This document shows positions 44,665-54,857 of a stretch of 64,000 nucleotides of DNA, piece after piece. The notes below the pieces were generated by a model that did no database searches, was not told where the DNA came from, and saw nothing but the letters and a program-made list of their open reading frames with translations. The position numbers and the translations under genes are program-made. Source of the DNA: Emergencia timonensis (GTDB taxonomy: Bacteria; Bacillota; Clostridia; Peptostreptococcales; Anaerovoracaceae); contig NZ_FLKM01000009.1 of assembly GCF_900086585.1 (NCBI RefSeq), positions 1,178,001 through 1,242,000 on the forward strand, read 5' to 3'. The first letter of the stretch is position 1. Each line of letters begins with the position of its first letter.

Positions 44665-46584
44665 CTAAGTTATTTTATTGAACATATATCGTACTTTATC
44701 TATCCGACTATTTGGACGACGGGGCTGGCAAACAGGTTCACCGGTAGTAACATGGTACCCTTTTAACTCTGTTAAACAAACACTACGTCCATTTGTAAAG
44801 AAAGTTAAATCACTACGATATTCTTGAATACACCGAGCAGGGATTTCTCCACTAAGAATGACCTCATTATTTTTCAATTGAGTGTCTACGATGTTCGCAC
44901 AATATTTAGGAGCATCGTTGTATGCTCGTGAAAGATATTCCTGTGGCGCATAAATTTTAAAACTAAGATATGGCTCTAACAATTCTGTTCCAGCTTTTTT
45001 TAAGACTTGTTCCAATACAATAGGAGCAAGCATCCGAAAATCTGCTGGGGTACTAACAGGGCTATAGTATAAGCCATACTTAAAACAGATTTTACAGTCC
45101 GTCACATTCCAACCATACAATCCTTGTTCACAGCCATAGCGTATCCCCTCCATAACTGCATTTTGAAACGATTGATTTAAGTATCCAAGAGAAACCGAGC
45201 TCTCATACTGTACTCCGCTCCCTAATGGAAGCTGTGCTACAGATAGACCAATGGAAGCCCAGAAAGGATTCGGTGGAACTTCGATGTGAATGGTATACTC
45301 TGCTTTTTTTAACGGTCTTTCCATATAAATGACTGTAGGCTCTTTTATTTCTATCTCCACATGATACTTTTCTTGCAGCAGAGCACAAGTCACTTCCATT
45401 TGTACTTTCCCTAAGAAAGAAAGTATGATTTCATGTGTCGCAGAATCCACATAATATCGCAGAAGCGGGTCACTGTCGGAGATTTCTAAAAGTGCATCAA
45501 GTAACATTTCCCTTTGTTGAGGTTTGCTCGGTTCAACAGTCGTTTGCAGCAGAGGGAGGGGATTTTCAATTCTCTCTCTCTGTGGCAATAGCTTTGTATC
45601 TCCAAGAACACTATTTAACTTCAAAAACTCATTCTGCAAAATAACAATTTCCCCGGAATAAGCCTTATCGATTTTACATAATTCACCATTTATTGAAGTA
45701 TACATTTCTGTAATTTTTATTTTTTCCTTTTCCGATATTCTAACCGAATCTCGCAAATGCAGTACGCCACTATAAAGACGTATATATGCAAGACGCTGTC
45801 TTTTTTCCGAATACTCAATTTTGAAAACTTTTCCGCAAAGTTCAGACTGACCTCGATGTGTTGATGAATAAAATTTATTCGTAATCACTTCTATAAGGTT
45901 ATCAATCCCTATATTGTTTTTTGCACTTCCGTGATAAACAGGGAACAGGGAACAATTATGAAATCTTATGCTTTCCTCTTGTTCGAGTTCTAATGCTTCC
46001 AATAATTTCCCAGACGTATATTTCTCCAAAAGGTAATCATTTCCTTCTATTACCATATCCCATTGTTCAGATTCGGTAAAGTTCATTACACGCATATTAG
46101 GATGCAGTTCTACCTTCTGTTTGATTACAATTTCCGCAGAAAGTTTCTCTTTAATATCCTGATAAACCGTTGATAAATCAATTCCATTTTGGTCAATCTT
46201 ATTGATAAAAAAGATTGTGGGAATACCTATTTTCCTAAGTGCATGAAACAATATACGAGTTTGTGCTTGTACGCCATCTTTTGCAGAAATCAGTAGAATT
46301 GCCCCATCTAATACTGATAATGAACGATATACTTCTGCTAAAAAATCCATATGTCCTGGCGTGTCTATGATGTTCATCTTAGTATTTTTCCACTGAAAAG
46401 AGGTTATCGCCGTCTGAATTGTAATTCCTCTCTGACGTTCTAAAAGCGTATTATCCGTTTTCGTTGTACCTCTGTCCACGCTTCCTAATTCTGTAATCGC
46501 TCCACTGTTATATAATAAGCTTTCTGTTAAGGTAGTTTTTCCCGCATCAACATGAGCTAAAACTCCAATATTAATAATTTTCAT
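44665..46584 (-). CDS. tet(M): Tetracycline resistance ribosomal protection protein Tet(M)
   Basis: 639 residues from ATG 46584, with GGAGG at the right distance; an in-frame ATG at 46599 overlaps that site and is not the start. It is an EF-G-like GTPase with P-loop [12 protein letters not shown], switch DTPGHMDF and NKIDQNG. The carboxy end has the Tet(M) loop that displaces tetracycline from the 30S subunit. Compared with the Tn916 reference as I recall it, several substitutions occur (for example [21 protein letters not shown]), so the allele is probably a mosaic tet(M) variant. Expression is controlled by the leader at 46600-46686. Confidence 0.98.
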   Translation of the reverse strand: MKIINIGVLAHVDAGKTTLTESLLYNSGAITELGSVDRGTTKTDNTLLERQRGITIQTAITSFQWKNTKMNIIDTPGHMDFLAEVYRSLSVLDGAILLISAKDGVQAQTRILFHALRKIGIPTIFFINKIDQNGIDLSTVYQDIKEKLSAEIVIKQKVELHPNMRVMNFTESEQWDMVIEGNDYLLEKYTSGKLLEALELEQEESIRFHNCSLFPVYHGSAKNNIGIDNLIEVITNKFYSSTHRGQSELCGKVFKIEYSEKRQRLAYIRLYSGVLHLRDSVRISEKEKIKITEMYTSINGELCKIDKAYSGEIVILQNEFLKLNSVLGDTKLLPQRERIENPLPLLQTTVEPSKPQQREMLLDALLEISDSDPLLRYYVDSATHEIILSFLGKVQMEVTCALLQEKYHVEIEIKEPTVIYMERPLKKAEYTIHIEVPPNPFWASIGLSVAQLPLGSGVQYESSVSLGYLNQSFQNAVMEGIRYGCEQGLYGWNVTDCKICFKYGLYYSPVSTPADFRMLAPIVLEQVLKKAGTELLEPYLSFKIYAPQEYLSRAYNDAPKYCANIVDTQLKNNEVILSGEIPARCIQEYRSDLTFFTNGRSVCLTELKGYHVTTGEPVCQPRRPNSRIDKVRYMFNKIT

Positions 46585-46599
46585 GTGATTTTCCTCCAT

Positions 46600-46686
46600 T
46601 CAAAAGCCCAAAAGGGCATAAAAATCCCAGTGATAAATACTCTTATCACTGGGATTTTTATGCATAACCATAGGCATACAAAGCAT
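46600..46686 (-). CDS. orf12: tet(M) leader peptide (Orf12)
   Basis: A 28-codon frame starts at ATG 46686: MLCMPMVMHKNPSDKSIYHW then DFYALLGF, and its TGA touches the ATG at 46599. This is the leader peptide of the tet(M) attenuator. Its translation speed decides which hairpin forms downstream. Confidence 0.9.
   Translation of the reverse strand: MLCMPMVMHKNPSDKSIYHWDFYALLGF
46621..46659 (-). promoter_or_regulatory. tet(M) attenuator hairpin
   Basis: The AAAATCCCAGTGATA arm (46621-46635) pairs with TATCACTGGGATTTT near 46644-46658, inside the leader peptide gene. Together with upstream inverted repeats around GGTATTCTTAAA it forms the attenuation region. Confidence 0.8.
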
Positions 46687-46862
46687 ACAGATATTCTCCG
46701 GATACTTTAGAATCACATGATAAAGGTATTCTTAAACTGGGTACAAAAAACTAAGCCCTCCTAAAAAAGGACATCCAATTATTTGTTCCCACTATCAAAT
46801 TGACAGTTTATTTAAGAATACCTTGCCGCATATTTATTAACTCCTTTTAAATAGATACTTAA

Positions 46863-46891
46863 ATAATAGCACGTAAGAGCATATTTGTAAA
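46863..46891 (-). promoter_or_regulatory. tet(M) promoter
   Basis: On the minus strand TTTACA (46886-46891) and TATTAT (46863-46868) are 17 bp apart. About 170 bp of leader with inverted repeats lies between this promoter and the leader peptide. Confidence 0.85.
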
Positions 46892-46960
46892 GGAATCTCC
46901 AATTTTTTATCAAAGAGAGTACGTGATTACAAAATAGCTGTAATAATGTACCAATATTTG

Positions 46961-47875
46961 TTATTCTATAATCTTCCAATTACTCCCGTTCTTTTCAAGT
47001 ACCAAATCAAATTGAGATACCTGCGTTGCTTTGGTCTGCTGGTCGATATACTCCACTGTCAGCGATACCGTGACTTGATTATCCTTACGATTGTGAATAG
47101 GATTTACCAGTTCTTGAAAGATGTACTCTTTTCCGATTGGTTTTAATATCCCGTCATTCACATAGTAGGAAAGTTCACTGGCTGTCGCTGTAGGATAGAG
47201 CTTGAAGAACGTCGTTAAAAACTCATTGATTTCATTGGTTGTAATGGAATCAACCGTCCCCTCACTTTCAATGGCTTTTGGTTTATAACTTGATTTCTTA
47301 GGTATGTTGGTAATGGTCGGATTCTTAACCAGTACCATATTTCCAGAACCATCTACATAGACACTCACTATATAAGCAGAGTGGACGGTCTTTGTATTTT
47401 CTCCCTCTGTAATGAGCTGGTCTACACTGTAGGTTACATTAAACTCATTGTCGCCAGTTGGCTCTACCGTCCATATCTGAAATCCTCTTACAGAAGACGA
47501 TACAGGAATATCTTTGCGTACTGTATCAACATTGAGAGCTTGAAGTTCATCTGTCAGATAGCCTTTTAGACTTTCCATTCGATTATCAATGGACTTATCG
47601 GATTGCTCCCATGAATAGTAGACTTTCGCAAAGTTCTCTACAAAATTTTCTACATGATGAGTATCAACGTATTCCTTTTCTATGATAGTTGTTTCGTGAA
47701 TAGTATGAGTATCTATAGCTGTAAAGTGCTTGAATATCGCAAAGCTGAAACTAAGCCCTAAAAGTACCCACAAGGCAATCACAACCTTTTTATGAGGATT
47801 GACCTTATAGACACGAGGTTTCTTTTCCTTTGGTATCTGTTTTTCTTTATTCTGATTTTTTCTAAATTTCATCAT
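46961..47875 (-). CDS. orf13: Tn916 Orf13, TcpC/ConB-like conjugation protein
   Basis: 304 residues from ATG 47875 (AAGGAAG upstream); ATG 47893 overlapping the orf14 stop is in frame as well. A basic cytoplasmic tail precedes one membrane segment (VVIALWVLLGLSFSFAIF). The rest is an external VirB8-like NTF2 fold domain pair. It is part of the mating channel. Confidence 0.9.
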   Translation of the reverse strand: MMKFRKNQNKEKQIPKEKKPRVYKVNPHKKVVIALWVLLGLSFSFAIFKHFTAIDTHTIHETTIIEKEYVDTHHVENFVENFAKVYYSWEQSDKSIDNRMESLKGYLTDELQALNVDTVRKDIPVSSSVRGFQIWTVEPTGDNEFNVTYSVDQLITEGENTKTVHSAYIVSVYVDGSGNMVLVKNPTITNIPKKSSYKPKAIESEGTVDSITTNEINEFLTTFFKLYPTATASELSYYVNDGILKPIGKEYIFQELVNPIHNRKDNQVTVSLTVEYIDQQTKATQVSQFDLVLEKNGSNWKIIE

Positions 47876-47889
47876 TAAATCTTCCTTTC

Positions 47890-48891
47890 TCATTGTTTGA
47901 TTCGTCCTGCTCCCACTAAATGCTGTTGCCAGTAGGGGCTTGTTAAGTCGGCATAACCGATTGGGTCGCCTGCATGAAACATACGGTTATTGCCAAGGTA
48001 TATCCCAACATGAGTAATATAAGAGCCAGCGTTATAGGTAGAATGAAAGAAAACCAAATCGCCAGCTTGTGCTTCCGATAGTGGGATATGCTGGGTCACA
48101 TCATATTGCTGTTGTGCGGTTCGTGGTAAGTTAATTCCAGCTTTTCCATACGTCCATTGTGTCAGTCCGCTACAATCAAAAGAAGTAGTCGGGGAAGCTC
48201 CACCGTAAACGTATCGCCAGCCCTCATATTTCAGTGCTTCGTCCATGATGGCTTGTACCGTATCATCATCAAACTCTGTTGTGACAAGATACTGCGTTAC
48301 CAGTTGCACATAAAACATATTGCCATAGTTGTATCGCCAGCCCCCATTGATAGGTATGGCTATGGGATTGGGGTAAGACACTTTTTCGCCACCTGAATAC
48401 TCTTTTGAGAAACTTTGAGCCAGTTCAAAGGTATATTTATTTCCACGATTAGCCACATACCCTAAGAAACCACCACCATAATTGTAGGACTGGATAACCG
48501 ATTCTAAATCTACACTGAGCCTTTCGCTACTGGCTAATAATTCACTGAAATACTTCACACCTTGCTTAATGGATTCTTCTGTACTCAATGAATTAGGTGG
48601 AAGACCGAGGGATTCCGAGGACTGCATAACATCTTCCGCAGTACCGCCCGATTCCACCTGTATAATCGCAAGAAGTATGTTGACATATTCTTCAACGCCA
48701 TATTCTTTGGCATATTTTTCTACCATAGGCTTATGAGCCAGCACTTCTGCGGAAACATTCACACCTCCATAATGAATATTGGAAATTCCGCTGTCCTGTT
48801 CATCTGAAAATAAAATGGCAACAAACAGAAGCAGTGAGAAGACCATCAAGAATAATCCAGAACCACCAATCACTAAAGTTTTCAACTTCAT
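47890..48891 (-). CDS. orf14: Tn916 Orf14, bifunctional cell-wall hydrolase (CwlT-like)
   Basis: 333 residues: an amino-terminal membrane segment, a lysozyme-like (SLT-type) domain at about 55-180 with YVNILLAIIQVESGG, and an NlpC/P60 endopeptidase at about 215-333. The latter has catalytic Cys in FDCSGLTQW and His in THVGIYLG. It opens peptidoglycan locally for the conjugation channel. It overlaps orf13 and orf15 by a few bases. Confidence 0.95.
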   Translation of the reverse strand: MKLKTLVIGGSGLFLMVFSLLLFVAILFSDEQDSGISNIHYGGVNVSAEVLAHKPMVEKYAKEYGVEEYVNILLAIIQVESGGTAEDVMQSSESLGLPPNSLSTEESIKQGVKYFSELLASSERLSVDLESVIQSYNYGGGFLGYVANRGNKYTFELAQSFSKEYSGGEKVSYPNPIAIPINGGWRYNYGNMFYVQLVTQYLVTTEFDDDTVQAIMDEALKYEGWRYVYGGASPTTSFDCSGLTQWTYGKAGINLPRTAQQQYDVTQHIPLSEAQAGDLVFFHSTYNAGSYITHVGIYLGNNRMFHAGDPIGYADLTSPYWQQHLVGAGRIKQ

Positions 48892-51065
48892 GGTTTCTTA
48901 CCGACTTTCTTAATGGTGGCGGTTTTGATTGGTGGTCTACTTCTTGTATTTTGTAGTGGTACTCTTTGAACAGTAGACGGACGTTCTTTTGTGATTGGAC
49001 GTTGTGAAGTTCTATCTGCTGTAGTGGTTGAAGTTGCTGGCTTTTGAACGGTTTTTTCTTGAACGGTATTGCCTTGGCGTTCCACTTTTGGACTTGAAAA
49101 ATCGGACTTAACTGCTGGACGCTCTTGTTTGGCTTGTTGAGATTCCTTATATGAAGTCTGAATATTAGACTGTTTTGAGGTCTGTTCATCATGATATTGT
49201 TCTTGTCTTGTAGTCGGTCTTTCATGAACAGAAGAAGCAGGCTGTTTTTTCTGTTTGACCTGTTCCATTTCAGAGCGACGCTTCGCAATGGTTTTTCGCC
49301 TTTGTTCCTGCTGTTCCTTGCGTCCACTGGCTCTGTCCGCTTTGGTTTGAGAAATACTACTGGTTAAATCACGGACATTCTCTTTTACTTTGGATTTTCC
49401 TTGATATACTGCATATCTTGCATTGGTCGGCAAATCTTTAACCTGTTCTTTCAAACCACTAGCAGTGTCTACCATTCTGTCTTTGGTATCAGCTACTGTA
49501 CCGATGGTTTGACCGATACGTTTTCCAAGTGTTGATTTTTCCTTTCCGTCTGGTCGGGAGTGATCTGCTTGTGTCCTTGCAGAACTCCCCGAACCCGACT
49601 GTCCTTTTTTACCTGTAACAATGGCAGACCCAGCCCCTAGAGTAGTCATGGAACGTCCAAGTTTCCGCTGTAGACGGTGCATGTGAGCGTGCATAAGCAT
49701 ACGAGGTTTTCTCATCACACGACTTCCCACACTTTGAGAATCGTTACTCTGTAGAGAAAACATACTCATTAAATCGCCCAGCTTGAAGTAGATTCCTGCA
49801 AAGGTCACAATCTGTAGAAAAGCAATCAAAAAGAACGGATAACCAGCCGATAAGGTATAGAGCATGGTTGAAATACTAAATGCTGTCGTAATAATCAATG
49901 TGATTCCAGCTCGTGTCAAAATGGTATTAAAGAGCTTTGTTATGGCTCGTTTTGACATACCATCAAATGATGGAATCATGCTTAAAATAAAGCTCACAGG
50001 CAGAAACATAGCATAGATGATAAAAAGTACCTGCGAGAAAATCATGATTCCTGTTAATAGGAATACAAATATGGAAATCCCAATATTGAAGACAAATAGG
50101 AAGAAGACTGTACCTAAACGGTTAATGGTCTTTGTAATGGTTAGATTGGTATTGCTTCTGTCTTCAATTTCTTCCGCAACAATTTTTTCTCTGTCTTCGC
50201 CATTGTTGGAATCTGGGCTGGTGGAGAGCAGGCTTTCCACACGGTCAATACCGATACTTTCAATGTCTGAACTGTTGTATTGAAGCAGTAGCCACGGTTG
50301 CTGAACCTGTATGGAAAACAGGCTATCTCTGATTAAGTCCACGCTGTCCTTGCCTTGACTATCGGAATGGGGCATGACAATCTTCGTGCCAAGTGATAAA
50401 CTGGCATTACTGATGTCTGATGAAAAGTCATTGATTTTTTTAATGTAGTCGGGAGCGTAGGCAATAAAGGAAGCCGATAGGATAAACACCAGCACAAAAT
50501 TCATAATGGCATGAATTGCCTTTGTGGTTTCTCTCTTTATCAGTCCCGTATAGGCAACATAAACCCCAAGAACCAAAATCAAGAGTAAGAGGAATCCAAC
50601 ATAGAAACCCTCTGTTGAAAATCCGTTTGCACTCACACCAGCTAAGGTCTGCATATTCTTACCAATGGAATCTGCTGTAGCGGAAATGAAGTCTAAGGAA
50701 TAGGCTTCCTGTACTAAGTAACCTGTCGCATTGGAAACATACAAACTGATTGTCCAAATAAAATTGGTAATGGCATATAGTCCATACATGACCTGTTTTC
50801 CAATCCCGTCCGACCAGTTCCACGGAAGCCAGCCCCAGCTATTATCCACATAAAAATCCAGTTGATAGTTTTCAAGTGGGTATCGGCTGTATTCATTTGC
50901 CACATTGACCGTATCATCTACCAAGCCCGCAGCTTGAACCACCGTTCCCAGCATGGCTAAAAGAAAAATGGCAATCACAAGTGTGAAAGCCACTGTCATT
51001 GCCACTTTACCTAGACGTTTCAGCGTCCAGTTTGATTTTATTCTGTTTACTATTGATGGTTTCAC
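48888..51065 (-). CDS. orf15: Tn916 Orf15, VirB6-like polytopic channel protein
   Basis: 725 residues from a GTG start with AGAGGTG in front. Seven or more membrane segments lie in residues 15-430. A long, charged, Gln- and Lys-rich cytoplasmic tail (about 460-725) follows, partly coiled-coil. It corresponds to ConG/VirB6 in the transfer apparatus. Confidence 0.93.
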   Translation of the reverse strand: MKPSIVNRIKSNWTLKRLGKVAMTVAFTLVIAIFLLAMLGTVVQAAGLVDDTVNVANEYSRYPLENYQLDFYVDNSWGWLPWNWSDGIGKQVMYGLYAITNFIWTISLYVSNATGYLVQEAYSLDFISATADSIGKNMQTLAGVSANGFSTEGFYVGFLLLLILVLGVYVAYTGLIKRETTKAIHAIMNFVLVFILSASFIAYAPDYIKKINDFSSDISNASLSLGTKIVMPHSDSQGKDSVDLIRDSLFSIQVQQPWLLLQYNSSDIESIGIDRVESLLSTSPDSNNGEDREKIVAEEIEDRSNTNLTITKTINRLGTVFFLFVFNIGISIFVFLLTGIMIFSQVLFIIYAMFLPVSFILSMIPSFDGMSKRAITKLFNTILTRAGITLIITTAFSISTMLYTLSAGYPFFLIAFLQIVTFAGIYFKLGDLMSMFSLQSNDSQSVGSRVMRKPRMLMHAHMHRLQRKLGRSMTTLGAGSAIVTGKKGQSGSGSSARTQADHSRPDGKEKSTLGKRIGQTIGTVADTKDRMVDTASGLKEQVKDLPTNARYAVYQGKSKVKENVRDLTSSISQTKADRASGRKEQQEQRRKTIAKRRSEMEQVKQKKQPASSVHERPTTRQEQYHDEQTSKQSNIQTSYKESQQAKQERPAVKSDFSSPKVERQGNTVQEKTVQKPATSTTTADRTSQRPITKERPSTVQRVPLQNTRSRPPIKTATIKKVGKKP

Positions 51066-51067
51066 AT

Positions 51068-53515
51068 TTACACCTCTTTTCGCACAGGTGGTCTGGTATC
51101 AAAGGCATGGAGCAGTTCTTCAAATACAGGGTGGAACTGTATCACACCGACACGACCATATAAATCACTGATAAGGCATTGCCCGTTTTCCAAATCACGC
51201 AATCGCTTCTGATTGTTTTCGTCCTCTGGGTCTACACCAAAAAAGGCTAAGGTCTTTTTAATCTCGTTAAGGTCAGTGGAACGAAATGCAAATTTTAAGC
51301 CGAGGTTATTTTTCAGTTTTTCATCTAAGAGGTCGTCTGTATTTTGGGTCACGAAATATACCCCAGCGTTCATAGCACGACCAGCCCGAACCAGCTTCAT
51401 AGATAGTGTTTTTCCTTGTGCTACCTGTAAAAAGCTCCATGCTTCGTCTAAATCTACAATCTTGAAAATGCTTCGGTCTGTATGGATAAAGTCTAAAGCA
51501 AAGGTACTAATGACAATCAGCATAGCAACGGATAAAAGCTCCATAGTGGTATATTCCTCAAAGGAAGTTTCCTTGTCGGGAAGTACCAAGTCCGCAACCT
51601 GTATAATGTTCAGTTGTTTTTCTAAGCTGATAGACTGCTCCACATAACCATTACTGAATAATAAATGTGCAAAGTCATAGTCTGTAAAACTTTCGATATG
51701 GTCGGCTATACTGGTACTTAGTGGCGTATTCTCAACCCGTAATTCCTCAATCACTTTCATCAACCCTCGTACTTCACTATTGGTTACTGCACGAATGGCT
51801 TTTCTAAGGATTGGGAAGCGTTCCCCATCACGAGAGGAAATCCCCGTAAGGAATGTCAGAATATCAATAGCCAGTGATTCAGAATCTTTGGGATTTTTCA
51901 TAATCACATAAGGGTCAAGTAAGCCTTTGTTTTTCTCATCAGAAGTCAGAGTGACGATATTGATTTCATGGGAAATCTCTGGCAAGGTTTCTTTCCATCT
52001 GCCACGTTCTGCTTTTGGGTCTACAATCACTGCTTGTGCCCCATAAAGCACCGCATAATAGACGATAAGGTTATTCGCAAAGGATTTACCACCACCCAGC
52101 GAACCAACAAAAGCCGACGCTAACGCATTGGTTACTGAACCCTTAACCCCTTGACTGGCAAGAGCAGGTTTCAGATAGACATTGCGTCCAGTATCTAAGC
52201 TGTAGCCAACATAAATCCCCTCATTTTCCCCCAGCATTTGAGTAGCACCAAAACCTAAACCAGCGAGGAAATCAGAGGTCACGTATTGAATATAATCATT
52301 CATATAACGCTTGCTGGCAGGTAAAAATTCTTCATGTAAGCCGAGCATATCCCCAAATGGTCGTACCAGTTTTACGCTTAAATCGTCATAAAAATCTTTC
52401 ACTTCATTACAACGACGTTTGAGTTCGTCAAGATCATTTGCTGATACCCTTACCACATAAGACAGCTTGTACATAGATTCCTTGCTTTGGTCTAAATTGG
52501 TTTCCAGCTCATTCACACTTTCCAGAGCTTCCGCCACATTGGAGCTGGTTTCATTATCACTTTGCCAAGCGTGGTTATCCAAGTCTTTCAGTTCTTTCTT
52601 TTTATTGCGGACAGTAGATAGGGCTTTACGATTCGCTACAATTTCCACATTCATTGACGTATCAATCGGGAATGTAAATTGCTGTTGCTGGTAGTAGAAG
52701 ATTTCAGAGGACGGGAAGTCCAGTTCTCCGACAATGCTGTTAATGGTAAAGTAAGCTACATAGACGGTTTCATCTTCCTGCTGGATTTTCAAATATCGCT
52801 GTTTTTCTTCCACCAAACAGCGAGTAGGCTTAATCAAGTCATAGTATTTAATCAGCGTTTCATTATCCAGCTTTTTCTTTGATAGATGGTACTCATACTC
52901 TTCATAGGCAGTGCCTGTCTGTCCGTAAAGGTGTTCAATCAGATAGCCGAAGTCGTCCTTATCTAACCTGCGGATTTTGAAACGACGAGAGATTTTATTT
53001 TCTAAGAGCTTTTCCATCTTCTGAAAACGCAGGATTTCATCATTACTCATACTAACAAAATCGCCCATCAGCTTATGGTTCACATCATAGACAAAATCAG
53101 ACAAAGCATTTTTTGCTTCAACGGTAAGACTTTTCATAGAAAACTCCTGATCGTTGAGAAGCAACTTAAAGCCGATAAAGAAACGGTAGTTCACTTGATT
53201 TTCGCCAATCATGGATATTAAAGCGTCTGTCTGTTGGTCGATTTTGTCATAGGCAACCGCTTTGAGCTTGCCAGTGACTTCATTTTTGGAACGCTCTTGT
53301 GCAGAACGTATGCTGGATTCTGTACTGATTTGTAAAGCATGAATTTTGCCATCACGATTTTGTGCGATAAGCTGTCTGAAAGAATCATGCACTTGTATTT
53401 TCTGTTCTGGACTTAGAAATGAGTAATTGTAAGGAACAAGCTCATAGTAAGCATAACATTCCCCGTCTTTATTCCAGACGAGATTGTTTTCAATGTATTT
53501 AATTGGATATGCCAT
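51068..53515 (-). CDS. orf16: Tn916 Orf16, VirB4-like conjugation ATPase
   Basis: 815 residues from ATG 53515 (AGGAGTG upstream). The Walker A motif GSLGGGKSFANN is at about residue 455, and the Walker B region contains FKIVDLDEAWSFL. It powers the mating channel assembly and substrate transfer, like ConE of ICEBs1. The open frame reaches further upstream (to 53566), but that part lies inside orf17 and has no ribosome site. Confidence 0.96.
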   Translation of the reverse strand: MAYPIKYIENNLVWNKDGECYAYYELVPYNYSFLSPEQKIQVHDSFRQLIAQNRDGKIHALQISTESSIRSAQERSKNEVTGKLKAVAYDKIDQQTDALISMIGENQVNYRFFIGFKLLLNDQEFSMKSLTVEAKNALSDFVYDVNHKLMGDFVSMSNDEILRFQKMEKLLENKISRRFKIRRLDKDDFGYLIEHLYGQTGTAYEEYEYHLSKKKLDNETLIKYYDLIKPTRCLVEEKQRYLKIQQEDETVYVAYFTINSIVGELDFPSSEIFYYQQQQFTFPIDTSMNVEIVANRKALSTVRNKKKELKDLDNHAWQSDNETSSNVAEALESVNELETNLDQSKESMYKLSYVVRVSANDLDELKRRCNEVKDFYDDLSVKLVRPFGDMLGLHEEFLPASKRYMNDYIQYVTSDFLAGLGFGATQMLGENEGIYVGYSLDTGRNVYLKPALASQGVKGSVTNALASAFVGSLGGGKSFANNLIVYYAVLYGAQAVIVDPKAERGRWKETLPEISHEINIVTLTSDEKNKGLLDPYVIMKNPKDSESLAIDILTFLTGISSRDGERFPILRKAIRAVTNSEVRGLMKVIEELRVENTPLSTSIADHIESFTDYDFAHLLFSNGYVEQSISLEKQLNIIQVADLVLPDKETSFEEYTTMELLSVAMLIVISTFALDFIHTDRSIFKIVDLDEAWSFLQVAQGKTLSMKLVRAGRAMNAGVYFVTQNTDDLLDEKLKNNLGLKFAFRSTDLNEIKKTLAFFGVDPEDENNQKRLRDLENGQCLISDLYGRVGVIQFHPVFEELLHAFDTRPPVRKEV

Positions 53516-53891
53516 AAAATTCACTCCTAACTGCTGTAATGGCTTCTTGTGGCTGGTTTCTGCCAAGCGTTACTTTTTTTCCTGCATAGGTCAGCTTTGG
53601 TCGCAGTGCATAAGCAATGACAGACTTCAAAAATCCATAAGGCTTTTTACCATCAAAAGTTTTTGTAGACATAAACCATGTGAAAGCCACAGGAATCCCA
53701 AAGTATTTGAGAAATGCTCCCTCTATCATGGAAAGAGGGGGCAAGTTGCCAAGTATCATCACTGCAAAGAGTGACACGACAAACCATGTCATTTGCGTAA
53801 AGGTTATGGGAAACGGAAGTCTAAAATCATTGATAGAATACAGTACCTTTTCCACAGACCAGATACTGGTATAGCTTCGTATTTTCTTCAT
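53499..53891 (-). CDS. orf17: Tn916 Orf17, TcpE family membrane protein
   Basis: 130 residues from ATG 53891 (GAAAGGATTG upstream). Two central membrane segments (TWFVVSLFAVMILG and FLKYFGIPVAFTWFM) and the TcpE-like tail with LTYAGKKVTLGRN. It overlaps the start of orf16 by 17 bases. It is a component of the transfer channel. Confidence 0.92.
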   Translation of the reverse strand: MKKIRSYTSIWSVEKVLYSINDFRLPFPITFTQMTWFVVSLFAVMILGNLPPLSMIEGAFLKYFGIPVAFTWFMSTKTFDGKKPYGFLKSVIAYALRPKLTYAGKKVTLGRNQPQEAITAVRSEFYGISN

Positions 53892-53979
53892 GTAATCAAT
53901 CCTTTCATAAAAAATAGGGGTAGCTGATTGAGCCACCCCGTAAAATAGAAAATCTGCCAGTAGTAATGTACCGACAGAT

Positions 53980-54477
53980 TTAATAGACGATTTCAAAAAT
54001 CCCATGATTGGTTGAGATAAACGTTCCTGAAAGGTCTAAATCCCGACCATAGGCTTGATAATCAATATAGTTTTGAAGACTAGCTGGTACTTCGCCTAAA
54101 GCACCCGTTTCTTCAATGTAGTAGCGTGCCACGTCATACATATCATCACAATCGGAATGAATGATAATATCCTCTTGATGTTCGCTTAGTTCTTCAATGC
54201 TTGAAAAATGAGTGAGCAGAGCAGATAGCTCCGATTGTAATTCTTCGGGTAATTCCGATACCATTTCCCATAGTCGATTGAGTTCGCCAATGGAAGTGTA
54301 TTCGTCAACCGTAAAGGGTAACTCGTAGTCATGAATGGCGTATTCCTCATATTCATCATTCAAGCCGATTTTCTCTTTGACTTCCTCAAAGTCAATGGGA
54401 AAGGTAAACCACGCACCGACCAATTCGCCCTCATTGTATTTGCCTAAATTCGCAATATAGACTTGCATATCGTCCAT
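53980..54477 (-). CDS. ardA: Tn916 Orf18, antirestriction protein ArdA
   Basis: 165 very acidic residues, the ArdA DNA-mimic length. It has MQVYIANLGKYNEGELVGAWF and the ending DLSGTFISTNHGIFEI. It blocks type I restriction-modification enzymes so the element can enter new hosts. Confidence 0.96.
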   Translation of the reverse strand: MDDMQVYIANLGKYNEGELVGAWFTFPIDFEEVKEKIGLNDEYEEYAIHDYELPFTVDEYTSIGELNRLWEMVSELPEELQSELSALLTHFSSIEELSEHQEDIIIHSDCDDMYDVARYYIEETGALGEVPASLQNYIDYQAYGRDLDLSGTFISTNHGIFEIVY

Positions 54478-54593
54478 ATATTCACGTCCTTTCTTTGTAG
54501 AGATTCAAAAATCCCTACCGCACTTCGTTTGGTGTACCATTCCTTTGCGGAACATAAGAAAACCACTTATATTCCACAAAAGAACGGTTTTAT

Positions 54594-54815
54594 TTAAGCA
54601 CCAATAATGCGATTGAATAGCTCTAGTAAAATGTCTTTTACTCCAGCAGCGTTGAAGACTAAGCCAACCGCAATAATCGCAATAATTAAAAAGCCAATCA
54701 GTTTGCTAAACTCACGCTTGAAGCCAAGATACAAGCCAATCACAACGATTGCTAAAAGCACCAGTGATTGAGCGTTTGATAGAAACCAGTTATAAAGGTT
54801 TTGTCCAAAATTCAT
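54594..54815 (-). CDS. orf19: Tn916 Orf19, TcpD-like small membrane protein
   Basis: 73 residues with two membrane segments (SLVLLAIVVIGLYLGF and LIGFLIIAIIAVGLVF). It is conserved in Tn916-type elements, a small transfer-channel subunit. Confidence 0.92.
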   Translation of the reverse strand: MNFGQNLYNWFLSNAQSLVLLAIVVIGLYLGFKREFSKLIGFLIIAIIAVGLVFNAAGVKDILLELFNRIIGA

Positions 54816-54857
54816 AAAAATGTTCTCCTCTCTATATTCAATGAATTTGTATTTGAG

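Noticed and set aside
46585..46599. Upstream ATG of tet(M) giving five extra residues (MEENH)
   Set aside because: These codons are the ribosome binding site of the real ATG at 46584.
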